DNA of 64,000 bases, from positions 1,674,001 to 1,738,000 of the forward strand of contig NZ_CP097128.1 in assembly GCF_023330685.1 (NCBI RefSeq). Reading direction: 5' to 3'. Origin of the DNA: Conexibacter sp. DBS9H8 (GTDB lineage Bacteria; Actinomycetota; Thermoleophilia; Solirubrobacterales; Solirubrobacteraceae). This document shows positions 44,071 to 53,962 of this stretch, piece by piece. A program made the position numbers and the translations under genes. A model generated the notes under the pieces. It saw only the letters and a program-made list of their open reading frames with translations. It was not told the origin of the DNA and made no database searches. Within the stretch, counting starts at the first letter, position 1. Every line of letters starts with the position of its first letter.

Positions 44071-45443
44071 GCGCCGTTCCCGGGACGGCACCGGCCGTCG
44101 GCCTGGCGCGGGGGACGCGCCCGCCCGCCCCCAACCCCCTGGTGCCCAACGTGTTGCTCGCCGTCGCCGGCGGAGGGCTCGGCGCCGTCGTCGCGCTCAC
44201 CATCGCCGACCAGCCGTTCTCGGCGCTGTCGGCCCACGGCGGGGTCGCCACCTTCGTCGGCAGCCTCACCGGCATGGTCGGTGCCTACCTCGCCCTCGTG
44301 ATGCTCGTCCTCGTCAGCCGGCTCGCTCCGCTCGAGCGCTCGGTCGGCCAGGACCAAGTGCTGCGCTGGCACCAGAAGCTCGCTCCCTGGCCGCTGAGCC
44401 TGCTGACGATCCACGCCGTCACGGTCACGCTCGGGTACGCGGAGGCGACCAAGACGGGTTTCCTCGGTGAGATCGGCCAACTCCTGTCCGGTTATCGCGG
44501 TGTGCTTTCGGCGACCGTCGCCCTCGGCCTGATGCTGCTGGCCGGGATCTTCTCGATCCGGGCGATCCGCACGCGCCTCAAGCGCGAGACGTGGTGGGTG
44601 CTTCACCTCTACATGTACATCGCCCTCGCACTGTCGATCGCCCACGTCATCGCGCTTGGACCGTCGTTCGTCAACCACCCGCTCACCCAAACGCTGTGGG
44701 TGCTCATCTGGGTCGCCACGGCCGGCGTCGTGCTCGCCTACCGGGTCCTGCTGCCCCTCTACCGGAGCGTGCGCTACGACCTGCGGGTCGAGGAGGTGCG
44801 CCGTGAGGCACCCGGCATCGTGTCGGTCATCTGCGCCGGCCGCGACCTGCACCGGCTTCCAGTCGCGGGCGGACAGTTCTGCTTCTGGCGCTTTCTCACC
44901 CCGCAGATGTGGTGGCAGGCGCACCCCTACTCTCTCTCGGCGCTGCCCCAGGAAGGACGCCTGCGCCTGACCGTCAAGGCGGTCGGTGACCATTCCGCCG
45001 CGGTCGCCAAGCTCGCGCCCGGGACACGGATCGTCTTCGAGGGACCCTACGGTGCGTTCCGGGCCGAGGCCCGAGAGCGCGCCAAGGTCGTGCTGCTGGC
45101 CGCCGGAATCGGGGTCACCTCGATCCGCTCCCTGCTCGAGGACCTGCCGCGCAAGAGCCGACCGGTGGTGATTCTCCGGGCCGGGCAGCGCCGCGATCTC
45201 GCCCTCCTCGACGAGATCGAGGAGCTGGCCGCCCAGCGCGGAGGCAAGGTGATCACGCTGATCGGGACGCGGGAGAAGAACCGGCTCGACCCGGCCGCCC
45301 TGTGGAGCCTCGTCCCCGACATCCAGAGCCGGGAGGCCTACGTCTGTGGCCCGACCGAGTTCGTGGACACCGTCACCGTCGCCCTGCGCGGGGTTGAACT
45401 GCCCGAGCAGGCCATCCATCACGAAGCCTACGCGCTCTGGTAG
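44067..45443 (+). CDS. Ferric reductase-like transmembrane flavoprotein (NAD(P)H/FAD)
   Basis: A 458-residue membrane oxidoreductase. The N-terminal half has about six membrane segments with four candidate haem-ligand histidines (LRWHQKLAPW, LLTIHAVTV, WWVLHLYMY, LSIAHVIALG). The C-terminal half is a ferredoxin-reductase-like module: FAD block with HPYSLSALP, NAD block with AAGIGVTSIRSLLED, and YVCGPTEFVDTV near the end. It would move electrons from NAD(P)H across the membrane, probably to the neighbouring exported FMN-binding protein encoded 12 bp downstream. Confidence 0.92.
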   Translation: MSAVPGTAPAVGLARGTRPPAPNPLVPNVLLAVAGGGLGAVVALTIADQPFSALSAHGGVATFVGSLTGMVGAYLALVMLVLVSRLAPLERSVGQDQVLRWHQKLAPWPLSLLTIHAVTVTLGYAEATKTGFLGEIGQLLSGYRGVLSATVALGLMLLAGIFSIRAIRTRLKRETWWVLHLYMYIALALSIAHVIALGPSFVNHPLTQTLWVLIWVATAGVVLAYRVLLPLYRSVRYDLRVEEVRREAPGIVSVICAGRDLHRLPVAGGQFCFWRFLTPQMWWQAHPYSLSALPQEGRLRLTVKAVGDHSAAVAKLAPGTRIVFEGPYGAFRAEARERAKVVLLAAGIGVTSIRSLLEDLPRKSRPVVILRAGQRRDLALLDEIEELAAQRGGKVITLIGTREKNRLDPAALWSLVPDIQSREAYVCGPTEFVDTVTVALRGVELPEQAIHHEAYALW

Positions 45444-45455
45444 GAAGAGAGGAGC

Positions 45456-46046
45456 ATGATGCGCCGCAGTCCCTTTGTCATCACCGCGACCGCCGCAGGT
45501 CTCGTCGGGGTGCTCACCTACCAAACCCAGGGAGGGTCCTTCGGCGGTCTGCGGACCGCCGCGGCGGTGACCGCCCCGAGCCACGCCCACGTCGGGTCGG
45601 GGCACACCGCGTCACACGCGGCCGCCCGCTCGGGTTCGGGCACCTCGGGATCCGGAGCGTCGAGCAGCGGCTCGGGGTCGGGGTCGTCCGCCAGCGGATC
45701 GGGGTCGGGGTCAGGTTCGGGAACCTCGACGACCTCGGGTCCGCCGCTTGCCCCGGGCGCCTCCTCCGGGCCGCGTGAGGTCACCGGGCCGGTGATCGCG
45801 TACGGGTACGGCCAGCTCGCGGTCAAGGTCGCCGTCAACGGCCAGAAGATCACCTCGGTGAGCGTCACCGGCCTCCAGACGGCCGAGCAGTACTCCCAGT
45901 CACTGGCCCAGCAGGTGCTCCCGACGCTGCGCTCGGAGGTGCTCCAAGCCCAGAACGCCCACATCCAGCTCGTCTCCGGCGCCACCTACACGAGTGAGGC
46001 GTTCGCGATGTCCCTCCAGCACGCTCTCACCCAGGCCGGGGTCTGA
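45456..46046 (+). CDS. Exported FMN-binding domain protein
   Basis: A 196-residue protein with an N-terminal signal or anchor (about residues 6-22), a Gly/Ser-rich linker of about 45 residues, and a C-terminal FMN-binding domain (VIAYGYGQLAVKVAV to the end). The covalent-FMN motif SGATYTSEAF is present: its Thr is normally flavinylated by ApbE. No ApbE gene is in the window. With the upstream reductase it likely forms an extracytosolic electron-transfer pair. Confidence 0.88.
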   Translation: MMRRSPFVITATAAGLVGVLTYQTQGGSFGGLRTAAAVTAPSHAHVGSGHTASHAAARSGSGTSGSGASSSGSGSGSSASGSGSGSGSGTSTTSGPPLAPGASSGPREVTGPVIAYGYGQLAVKVAVNGQKITSVSVTGLQTAEQYSQSLAQQVLPTLRSEVLQAQNAHIQLVSGATYTSEAFAMSLQHALTQAGV

Positions 46047-46065
46047 CCCGGCCCCGGGGAGGTTC

Positions 46066-46085
46066 CCCTGTCTGAGCGGACAGGG
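46066..46085. terminator. Hairpin between FMN-binding protein and chemoreceptor genes (convergent)
   Basis: CCCTGTC (46066-46072) and GACAGGG (46079-46085) form a 7-bp stem with a 6-nt loop. The sequence continues to AAA on one side and TT on the other, as in a weak bidirectional terminator. Confidence 0.55.
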
Positions 46086-46088
46086 AAA

Positions 46089-48452
46089 TCAGGCGAGCAC
46101 GAACTGGCGGACGAGCCCATCGAGCTCGTCCGCGGTCGCGGCGATCTGCTGGGCGCTGGCGGCGATCTGCTGGGTGGAGGCGCTCGTCTGCTCGGTGCTC
46201 GCGGACACCTGCTCGGTCGCCGCACTCGACTGCTCGGCGACGGAGGCGACCGCGTCGATGCTCGCCTGCACCTGACCGCCACTGGCGGCGATCTGGCGGA
46301 TCGCGGCGGCGATCTCCTCCACGCGTGCGCTCATGTCCTCGACGCTCGCCCCGATCTGCAGGAACGACTCCCGGGCCCGTTCGACGGTCCGCACCCCCGT
46401 CGCGGTCTGTCCCGCCCCGGTCTCCACCGCGGTGACCGCCCGCGCTGTTTCCGCCTGAATCTGGGCGATCAGGGTCGCAATCGTCGCCGCCGCGCCCTGA
46501 GAACCCTCCGCGAGCTTGCGTACCTCGTCGGCGACGACGGCGAACCCGCGCCCCTGCTCACCGGCCCGGGCGGCCTCGATCGCCGCGTTGAGCGCGAGCA
46601 GATTCGTCTGGTGGGCGATGCCGGTGATCGTCTCGACGATCGAGCCGATCTGATCGCTCTTCTCGCCGAGCGCGCGGATCACCGAGGTCACCTCCGCACT
46701 GGCCGCCTGTACGGCGTGCATCACCGCGTTGGCCTCATCGGCGGCGCTCACTCCGGCCCGGGCGAGCGCCGCGGCCTGCTCGGCGGCCGCCGCCGTCTCC
46801 TGGGCGCTCTGCGCTGAGGCAGACGAGGCGTGAGCGAGCTCGTCGGTGACCGTTCGCACGTCATCCACGGCCCGGACCTGGCGCTCGGCTCCGACGGCGA
46901 CGGACCCGACCGCCTGGGCGATCTCATCGACGGCTCGGCCGGTCTGGTCGCTCGTGTGGGCCATCTCCTGGGAGGCGCCCGCGAGACTCTGGGAGCTGTG
47001 GGCGATTTCGGTGATCATCGCAGCGAGCCGCTCCCGCGTCGCGTTATAGCTGGCGATCGAGCTCTGAGCGCTCATCAACATCGCGTTGAACACGCCGGCG
47101 AGCCGGCCCGGGGTGGTGCCGGTCGCGGAGATCGGGGTGGTCACCGGCGTCACCGCCACGGTCAGGCGTCCCTCGTTCATCGCCTCGAGGCCGTGCTGGA
47201 GGTCGCTCAGGCAGTGGGTCTGGAGCGAGGTGAGCCGCTCGGTCAGCTGCTCGAGGCAGGAGCGGTCACCGAGCGCGTCCGCGAGCGTCTCACGCATCTC
47301 GTTGTAGCTCGACAGGGAGGCCTGCGCGCGCACGAGCATGCTGTTGAACAGCGTGGCGAGCTCGCCGATCGCCCCGCCGTCGGCGGCGGTGACCGGGTGC
47401 AGGTCGGCGCTGACCGCCAGGGTCAGGTCCCCGGCGCTCATCCCCTGTAGCCCCCGTTCGAGTTCGCCGAGGCAGCCGTTCAGCGCCTCCATCCGGGCGG
47501 TGAGCGGACCGAGACAGGAACGCTCGCCGAGCCCGCGGGCGAGCGTCATCGACATCTTCGTGAAGGCGTGGCCGAGCGCATCCCCGTCGGACTTGGGGGT
47601 GACCGTGACGCCGAGGTTGCCGGAGGCGATCTCATCGGCGGCGTGGGCCATCTCGCTGAGGTGCGCGACGCAGGCGGTGAAGGCGGCGGCGACGCGACCG
47701 ATCTCATCGTCGCCGTGCACGTCGAGGCGGACGTCCGTGCGCCCTTCGGCGACCCGCTCGGCCGCCGCGGTGACCCGCGCGAGCGGCCCGGTGATCGAGG
47801 CGATGATCGCCCGCACGAGCCACCCCGCCAGCGGCAGGGTCACGAGCGCGAGCAGCGCGAGGATGAGCAGGGCCGTGCTCACCGTCGAGCTCACCTGGGC
47901 GCGAACGGCCGCCGCCTGACGGGACAAGGTCGCGCCGATCCGGTTGAAGTCCGCCTGGGTTGCGTTGGAGGCCGCGAGATTGGAGACGGACATGATCTCG
48001 ATCGCCTTGCGCGTCTGGCCGGCCTGCACGGCCGCATATACCTCGTGGGTGAAGACCGAGTAGGCGGCCAGGTCGCTCTCCGTGCGCCGGACGAGGGTGC
48101 GGGTGCGCGCGTCCGGGTGGAAACCGTTGACGCCGGCGAGGCCCGCGACCGCCTGGCTGTGGCCCTGGAGCACCTGCTGCCAGGTTGTCGCGAGCAGGCC
48201 GTGTTGGGAGGCCTTGTGGAGGGAGGCGAGCGCGACGTACATGTTCGACTGGTCGTCCTGGGTGAGCCACCCCTCGTAGGCGTTGCGCTCGGCGCGGAAG
48301 GTGTCGAACACGCGCGCCGACCGGTTCGCGCTCGCGCGCGTCGAGAGGAGGCCGACGGCGGCGACGCCGGCTGCGGCGAGCCACGCGACCGCGAGGACGG
48401 CGGCGAGGGTGAGCAGGCGCGTCCGGACTGACGCCGTGGAGAGGAAGGTCAT
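46089..48452 (-). CDS. Methyl-accepting chemotaxis-type protein with poly-HAMP region
   Basis: A 787-residue protein. TM1 is at about 8-32, an extracytoplasmic four-helix-like sensor region to about 195, and TM2 at about 200-222. Then come a HAMP and at least two more HAMP-like repeats. Two repeats show a matching segment with paired cysteines: [20 protein letters not shown] and [21 protein letters not shown]. The signalling domain follows, with the hairpin tip block [20 protein letters not shown]. The ATG at 48452 is chosen; the frame is open further up. It senses an unknown stimulus. No che genes are in the window. Confidence 0.92.
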   Translation of the reverse strand: MTFLSTASVRTRLLTLAAVLAVAWLAAAGVAAVGLLSTRASANRSARVFDTFRAERNAYEGWLTQDDQSNMYVALASLHKASQHGLLATTWQQVLQGHSQAVAGLAGVNGFHPDARTRTLVRRTESDLAAYSVFTHEVYAAVQAGQTRKAIEIMSVSNLAASNATQADFNRIGATLSRQAAAVRAQVSSTVSTALLILALLALVTLPLAGWLVRAIIASITGPLARVTAAAERVAEGRTDVRLDVHGDDEIGRVAAAFTACVAHLSEMAHAADEIASGNLGVTVTPKSDGDALGHAFTKMSMTLARGLGERSCLGPLTARMEALNGCLGELERGLQGMSAGDLTLAVSADLHPVTAADGGAIGELATLFNSMLVRAQASLSSYNEMRETLADALGDRSCLEQLTERLTSLQTHCLSDLQHGLEAMNEGRLTVAVTPVTTPISATGTTPGRLAGVFNAMLMSAQSSIASYNATRERLAAMITEIAHSSQSLAGASQEMAHTSDQTGRAVDEIAQAVGSVAVGAERQVRAVDDVRTVTDELAHASSASAQSAQETAAAAEQAAALARAGVSAADEANAVMHAVQAASAEVTSVIRALGEKSDQIGSIVETITGIAHQTNLLALNAAIEAARAGEQGRGFAVVADEVRKLAEGSQGAAATIATLIAQIQAETARAVTAVETGAGQTATGVRTVERARESFLQIGASVEDMSARVEEIAAAIRQIAASGGQVQASIDAVASVAEQSSAATEQVSASTEQTSASTQQIAASAQQIAATADELDGLVRQFVLA

Positions 48453-48536
48453 GCCCTGCCTGATCGGCCGGGCGGGGGAGAAATGAAGGCCGGCTGGTGG
48501 TCTGCCTGTGCGGCCCGCTGAAGTAGGGTCACGGCG

Positions 48537-49418
48537 ATGCCATCTGATCCCCATCCGGCTGTCGGGCCTGAGGACCCGACAGCGGTCACCCTCGTTGACG
48601 CGGACACCGGGCTGACCGCACGCTTCCTGCCCGGCAACGGCATGGTCTGTCAGTCACTTCGTCACCGCGGTGAGGAGCTGCTCGCCCAGCGCGGCGGACC
48701 TGAGGCCTACCGGACTCGCGGATCGACCTTCGCTCTGCCGATCCTCTATCCATGGGCGAACCGCCTGTTCGGCTGGTCCTACCGTGTCGGGACGACCGAG
48801 GTGACCCTCGACCCCGCCGATCGGTTCATCCACCGGGACGGGGACGCTCAGATTCCGATGCACGGCGTCCTCGCGGGCGCCGTGGACTGGCGGCTGCAGG
48901 AGGTCTCAGACGCTGCGCTGACCGCCGAGCTCGACTACGGTGCCGACCCCCGGCGGATCGCCGTCTTCCCGTTCCCCCACCGCCTCGGGTACCGGGCGCA
49001 GCTGTCCGGGTCGGCGCTGGGAATCACCGTGACCGTCACCCCGATCGCCGCCGCGGCGGTCCCGGTCAGCTTCGGCTTTCACCCGTACCTGAACCCCGGC
49101 GGGGATCGCCAGGACTGGCAGCTCGCCGGGCCCGTCCCCGGTCTCGATGGAGCCCTCGGGCAGCGGACCTTCGACGCCGAGCACCGTGGGGTCGGCGGAG
49201 CCGTCCTGTCGGTCGCCTCCAAGCACCGCCGGATCGAACTCGCCCTCGGTGAGGGCTACCCCGTCGCCCACCTGTACGCACCGGAGGGGTCCCCGTTCGT
49301 CTGTTTTGAACCGATGGTCGCGCCCACCAACGCGCTGCGGACCGGGGAGGGGCTCATCACCGTCGCGCCGGGGGACGTCTTCACGGCGACCTTCACGCTG
49401 CGGGTCGTCGGGCTCTGA
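48537..49418 (+). CDS. Aldose 1-epimerase
   Basis: A 293-residue mutarotase-fold protein. Homology is clear in [20 protein letters not shown], the IPMHGVLAG histidine, [13 protein letters not shown], and the C-terminal [13 protein letters not shown] with the catalytic glutamate. It interconverts sugar anomers in the cytoplasm, though many family members act on other sugars. It is divergent from the chemoreceptor gene by 84 bp and stands alone. Confidence 0.92.
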   Translation: MPSDPHPAVGPEDPTAVTLVDADTGLTARFLPGNGMVCQSLRHRGEELLAQRGGPEAYRTRGSTFALPILYPWANRLFGWSYRVGTTEVTLDPADRFIHRDGDAQIPMHGVLAGAVDWRLQEVSDAALTAELDYGADPRRIAVFPFPHRLGYRAQLSGSALGITVTVTPIAAAAVPVSFGFHPYLNPGGDRQDWQLAGPVPGLDGALGQRTFDAEHRGVGGAVLSVASKHRRIELALGEGYPVAHLYAPEGSPFVCFEPMVAPTNALRTGEGLITVAPGDVFTATFTLRVVGL

Positions 49419-49544
49419 GCGTACCCGTCGCCGTCGCGTCCGCCGGCCACCGGGCGGGCGCCGCCGGTGGGGTCACCCGCGGCGAGGTCCGCCGCCGGAC
49501 CGGGCCTGTCATGATCGGCGGAGGCCACCAGAGAGGAGCAGTCG

Positions 49545-50540
49545 ATGGACTACGTGAACCTCGGTGCGACCGGCCTGCGGGTCTCGCGCCTCTGTCTCGG
49601 GATGATGAGCTACGGCACCCATGAGACGCGCCCGTGGGCCCTGTCGGAGGCGGACGCCGACCCGATCGTCAAGGCCGCGGTGGAGGCCGGGATCACGTTC
49701 TTTGACACCGCCGACGTCTACAACGGCGGGCTGTCGGAGGAGATCACCGGACGGCTGCTCAAGCGGTACTTCGGGATGCGGGAGGAGTACGTGCTCGCGA
49801 CGAAGGTGTGCATGCCGACGATGCCCGGTCAGAACGGGCGCGGACTGTCGCGCAAGCACATCCTCGCCTCCATCGACGCCTCCCTGCGCCGGCTCGGACA
49901 CGACTACGTCGACCTGTACCAGATCCACCGCTGGGATCCGCACACGCCGATCGAGGAGACGATGGACGCGCTGCATGACTGCGTGCGGGCGGGCAAGGTC
50001 CGCTACCTCGGCGCCTCCTCGATGTTCGCCTGGCAGTTCGCCAAGGCCCAGCGGGCTGCGGTCACCCCGTTCGTGGCGATGCAGAACCACTACAACCTCA
50101 TCTACCGCGAGGAGGAGCGCGAGATGATCCCCCAGTGCCTCGACCAGGGCGTCGGGGTGATCCCGTGGAGCCCGCTCGCCCGCGGCCTGCTCGCGGGCAA
50201 CCGGGGCCGTGACGGGGAGCGCCACACCGCCCGCGCCGAGACGGACGCCTTCGCCGATCGCCTGTACGTCCCCGAGCTCGACTGGCCGGTGATCGACGCG
50301 CTCGGCGAGGTCGCCGCCGCCCGCGGCGTCCCGGCCGCCCAGGTCGCCCTCGCCTGGCTCGCGCACCGTCCCGGGGTGACCGCGCCGATCATCGGTGCGA
50401 CCAAGCTCGCCCACCTCGAGGACGCCGTCGCGGCCGTCGCCCTCTCCCTCAGCGATGAGGAGATCGCCACGCTCGAGGCGCCCTACCGGCCCCACGCGGT
50501 CGCCGGGCTGGTCACCCCGTCGACCCCGCCGGGGCGCTGA
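49545..50540 (+). CDS. Aldo/keto reductase
   Basis: A 331-residue AKR. D and Y are in FFDTADVYNGG, K in VLATKVCM and H in DLYQIHRWDP; the cofactor-binding block APIIGATKLAHLEDA closes the barrel. The length and LGMMSYGT start resemble YajO/YakC-type enzymes. A ribosome-binding site (AGAGGAG) lies upstream of the ATG. Substrate unknown. Confidence 0.93.
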   Translation: MDYVNLGATGLRVSRLCLGMMSYGTHETRPWALSEADADPIVKAAVEAGITFFDTADVYNGGLSEEITGRLLKRYFGMREEYVLATKVCMPTMPGQNGRGLSRKHILASIDASLRRLGHDYVDLYQIHRWDPHTPIEETMDALHDCVRAGKVRYLGASSMFAWQFAKAQRAAVTPFVAMQNHYNLIYREEEREMIPQCLDQGVGVIPWSPLARGLLAGNRGRDGERHTARAETDAFADRLYVPELDWPVIDALGEVAAARGVPAAQVALAWLAHRPGVTAPIIGATKLAHLEDAVAAVALSLSDEEIATLEAPYRPHAVAGLVTPSTPPGR

Positions 50541-50555
50541 GCGCACCGGCGGACC

Positions 50556-51497
50556 TCAGTCCTCCCCCGCCAACCCGTCCCGGTCCGCCCACTCCCGCAG
50601 CGGCGCGATGTCGAAGACCGCCGCGTCGATGCCGGCGTGCAGGTCTCCGAGCCGGGCGTACCGCTCCGGGACGGTGGCGATCGTGAAGGCCGCCGGATCG
50701 AGGTCGTCGAGCTCCTCCCAGGCGAACGGGGTCGAGACCGGCGCCGCCGGGTGGCCGCGGACGCTGTAGGCGCAGGCGATCGTGTGGTCGCGGGCGTTCT
50801 GGTTGAAGTCGATGAACACCTTGGCCGGGTCACGGTCCCTGCGGAACCAGGCGGTCGTCACGTCCTCGGGGCAGCGTCGCTCGAGCTCACGGGCGAAGGC
50901 GAGGGCAGCTCGGCGCACCTCGGAGAAGCCGTGCTGGGGAGCGATCCGTACGTACACGTGGATGCCCTCCCCGCCGGAGGTCTTGGGCCAGCCGGTCGCC
51001 CCGAGCTCGTCCAGGAGCGCGTGGACGGCGCCGGCGACCCGGCGGACCCGGTCCAAGGGGCAGTCGGGCATCGGGTCGATGTCGATGCGCCACTCATCCG
51101 GGCACTCGAGCGTCTCGGCCCGCGAGTTCCACGGGTGGAACTCGACGGTCGACATCTGCACCGCCCAGATCACGTCGGCCAGTGATGTGACGGTCAGCTC
51201 GCGGGCGCGGCGGCCGTAGCGGGGGAAGACGATCTCGACCGTCTCGATCCACTCCGGCGCGCCGGCAGGCAGTCGCTTCTGGTGGACCTTTGGCCCGGCC
51301 ACGCCGGTCGGGAAGCGGTGGAGCATGCATGGGCGACGCGCGAGCGCGTTGACGATCCCCTCACCGACGCTCAGGTAGTAGCGGGCGAGGTCGAGCTTGG
51401 TCTCCCCGCGCTCGGGAAAGTAGACCCGGTCCGGGTTGGTGATCCTCACCTCCCGGCCGTCGACCTCGAGGGTTTCGGCTGGACTCTGGCGCGCCAT
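50556..51497 (-). CDS. ligD: Non-homologous end-joining DNA polymerase (LigD polymerase domain)
   Basis: A 313-residue stand-alone LigD polymerase domain. It shows RVYFPERGETKLDLARYY, HQKRLPAGAPEW, the catalytic DxD of RIDIDPMP, KTSGGEGIHVYVRI and KVFIDFNQNARDHTIACAYS, all conserved in archaeo-eukaryotic primase-like polymerases of the NHEJ system. No ligase or Ku gene is adjacent. It fills or extends ends with ribonucleotides or dNTPs before ligation. The ATG at 51497 fits the family start; the frame is open further up. Confidence 0.93.
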   Translation of the reverse strand: MARQSPAETLEVDGREVRITNPDRVYFPERGETKLDLARYYLSVGEGIVNALARRPCMLHRFPTGVAGPKVHQKRLPAGAPEWIETVEIVFPRYGRRARELTVTSLADVIWAVQMSTVEFHPWNSRAETLECPDEWRIDIDPMPDCPLDRVRRVAGAVHALLDELGATGWPKTSGGEGIHVYVRIAPQHGFSEVRRAALAFARELERRCPEDVTTAWFRRDRDPAKVFIDFNQNARDHTIACAYSVRGHPAAPVSTPFAWEELDDLDPAAFTIATVPERYARLGDLHAGIDAAVFDIAPLREWADRDGLAGED

Positions 51498-51627
51498 GCA
51501 CCGTATGGGTACACGGCGGGCCAAAGAACGGCAAATGGGGCTCGGTCCCGGCCCGGCTCGAGCTCGGCCCCGGCCTCGGCCCGAAGCCTTCGACAGGCCC
51601 CACCCCCGCCTGGTACGCTGACGTACC

Positions 51628-53163
51628 ATGAGCGTGACATCTGAGCCGTCCCTCCCCGGGAGCACCCCCGCAGGCCCCTCGTCCCCCACCGACGCCGGCT
51701 CAGGCGAGCCGACCGGCGCCGCCGCAGGCCCCCTCGAGAGCGGCTCAGCCGAGGCAGCCGGCCCGCCGGCCGGCCCCGGGCCACGGTACGCGCCGTCGCC
51801 CTGCCACGCCGTCGACCCCGACACCCCGATCCGGCTGCCGCCCGGCCCGCGCCAGGGCCGGCTCGCCCAGACCGTCGCCTTCCTCAACGACCCGTTCGAC
51901 TCGACGCTCGCAAACCAGGGCACCTTTGGCGGGGTGTGGAAGATGAGTCTGCTCTCGAACCGGGACGCGTTCTGTGCCACCAGTCACCCCGATCACATCC
52001 GAGCGATCTTCGCCGCCGCCGCGGAGGCCCCGGCGATCAACCATGAATCGCCGCTGCGGCTGATCCTCGGCCAGAACAGCGTGCTGACCCTGTCGGGCCC
52101 GCGGCACATGCAACAGCGCAAGCTGCTGCTGCCCCCCTTCCACGGGGACGCGGTCGCCAACTACGTGCAGATGATCGAGGCGGTCACCGCGGCGGAGATC
52201 GACCGCTGGGTGCCGGGGCAGACCTTCGCCCTCGCTCCGCGGATGCAGGCGGTCACCCTCGAGGTGATCATGCGCGGCGTCCTCGGAATCCACGAGCGGG
52301 GCGGCTGGCACACCCCGGAGCGGCGCTTCCGGGAGCTCATCCGCACCTTCCTGTCGGCCTCCAACACGTCTCTCTACCCGTTCATCGAGATGGCGAACTT
52401 CCGGGCCAGGGAGGCTCAGGGGCCGATCCGCTGGATGATGGAGGCGACCGACCGGGAGCTGTACAAGCTCATCGCCAAACGGCGGGCGGCCGGTGAGGAC
52501 GCCGGCGCCAACGACGTCTTCTCGCTCCTGCTCGCCGCCCGGGACGAGGACGGCCAACCGATGACCGACGCCGAGCTGCGCGACGAGCTGATGACCCTGA
52601 TCCTCGCCGGCCATGAGACGACCGCCAACTCGCTCGCCTGGACCTTCGAGCGGCTCGTGCGCAGTCCCGCCGCCTACGCGACCCTGCGGGAGCAGACCCG
52701 GCACGGGGATCCGGCGGCCGCCCGCGCCTACGTCGAGGCGACGATCCACGAGGGGATGCGCCGGCGCCCGGTGATCTCCTTCGTCGTCCGCCGCGTCCAG
52801 AAGCCGTGGCGCTTTGGCGAGTATGTCGTCCCCGCCCAGACGCCCGTCGCGCTCTCCATCGTGGGGGTCCACCACCGTCCCGACGTCTACGCCGACCCCG
52901 CCAGCTTCCGTCCCGAGCGGTTCCTCGACGCCGAGGGCCGCTTCCAGAAGCCCGGCACCTACACGTGGATCCCCTTCGGCGGCGGGATCCGCCGCTGCCT
53001 CGGGGCGACCCTGGCGATGGCCGAGCAGCGGGTCGTACTCGAACAGATCGCCAAACGGGTCGACTTCGCCCTCACCGACGCGCCGGGCGAGCGTGCCCGT
53101 CAGCGCAACGTCACCTCGATCCCCGCCGACGGCGGCACCGTCACCGTCGATGCCCGCCACTGA
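51628..53163 (+). CDS. Cytochrome P450
   Basis: A 511-residue P450 with a disordered N-terminus of about 60 residues. The I helix AGHETTANSL, ExxR (EGMRRRP), the PERF-like RPERFLD and the haem-binding FGGGIRRCLG (Cys457) are all present. No membrane anchor is seen. It is close to bacterial CYP families such as CYP110/CYP102-like types but I do not assign a subfamily. It overlaps a TetR gene by 14 nt, so that regulator may control it. Substrate unknown. Confidence 0.94.
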   Translation: MSVTSEPSLPGSTPAGPSSPTDAGSGEPTGAAAGPLESGSAEAAGPPAGPGPRYAPSPCHAVDPDTPIRLPPGPRQGRLAQTVAFLNDPFDSTLANQGTFGGVWKMSLLSNRDAFCATSHPDHIRAIFAAAAEAPAINHESPLRLILGQNSVLTLSGPRHMQQRKLLLPPFHGDAVANYVQMIEAVTAAEIDRWVPGQTFALAPRMQAVTLEVIMRGVLGIHERGGWHTPERRFRELIRTFLSASNTSLYPFIEMANFRAREAQGPIRWMMEATDRELYKLIAKRRAAGEDAGANDVFSLLLAARDEDGQPMTDAELRDELMTLILAGHETTANSLAWTFERLVRSPAAYATLREQTRHGDPAAARAYVEATIHEGMRRRPVISFVVRRVQKPWRFGEYVVPAQTPVALSIVGVHHRPDVYADPASFRPERFLDAEGRFQKPGTYTWIPFGGGIRRCLGATLAMAEQRVVLEQIAKRVDFALTDAPGERARQRNVTSIPADGGTVTVDARH

Positions 53164-53869
53164 GCCCGTCGCCCCCGCGGCCACCTCGCCAGGGGGCGCC
53201 GGTCCGGTGGGCGACCCCGTCAGCGAGCCGGGGTTTCCACGCGGCGGCCCGGCGGGGCAACCCGCGAGCGGGCGCGGTGACAGCGAGCCGACACCGCGGG
53301 AGCGGCTGATCGCCGCGCTCGCCGAAGCGATCGTGGAGCGGGGGTACGCGGAGACGACGGTGGCCGACATCGTCGCGCGCGCCCGCACGAGCCGGCGAAC
53401 CTTCTATGAGCACTTCCGTGACCGCGGCGGCTGCTTTCTCGCCCTGTTCGCGCAGGAGACCGCGCGGACGCTCGCGGCGATCGCCGCCGCCATCGACCTC
53501 GACGATGACCTCGCCGAACAGGCCGAACGGGCCGTCGACGCCTACATCGCCGCCGTCAGCGTCCACCCCGAGCTGCAGCGCAGCTTCGCCCGGGAGCTGC
53601 CCGGGCTCGCCGAGGCCGGCGCCGAGGCGGTCCGGGCGGTCACCGGACGCTACGCGGACCTGTTCGTCGACCTCGTCGAGGTGGCCCGGAGCCGGCGGCC
53701 CGACCCGCCGATCGCGCCGCTTCACCGAGACGTCGCGGTGATCCTGATCAGCGGCCTGCGCGAGCTGCTCGTGAGCGCCACCCAGGAGGGCCGCCCCCCC
53801 AGCGCAGTGCGGGAACCGTCGCTCGCGGTCGTGCGGGCGATCGTCGCCGCGCTGCTCCGGGACGCCTGA
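53150..53869 (+). CDS. TetR-family transcriptional regulator
   Basis: A 239-residue regulator with a disordered start of about 45 residues. A TetR helix-turn-helix follows (RERLIAALAEAIVERGYAET, then SRRTFYEHFRDRGGCF). The C-terminal ligand domain is helical. The ATG at 53150 lies inside the P450 gene in another frame, which suggests cotranscription, and the regulator may respond to a P450 substrate. Confidence 0.9.
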   Translation: MPATEPVAPAATSPGGAGPVGDPVSEPGFPRGGPAGQPASGRGDSEPTPRERLIAALAEAIVERGYAETTVADIVARARTSRRTFYEHFRDRGGCFLALFAQETARTLAAIAAAIDLDDDLAEQAERAVDAYIAAVSVHPELQRSFARELPGLAEAGAEAVRAVTGRYADLFVDLVEVARSRRPDPPIAPLHRDVAVILISGLRELLVSATQEGRPPSAVREPSLAVVRAIVAALLRDA

Positions 53870-53962
53870 GCGGCCCCGCCCCGGCGGCGCGTGCCGCACC
53901 GGCCCGCCACCGCGGCCCCTCGTCCGGGGCCGGCCCGGCAGCCGGCCCCGGCGCCGTCCGCC

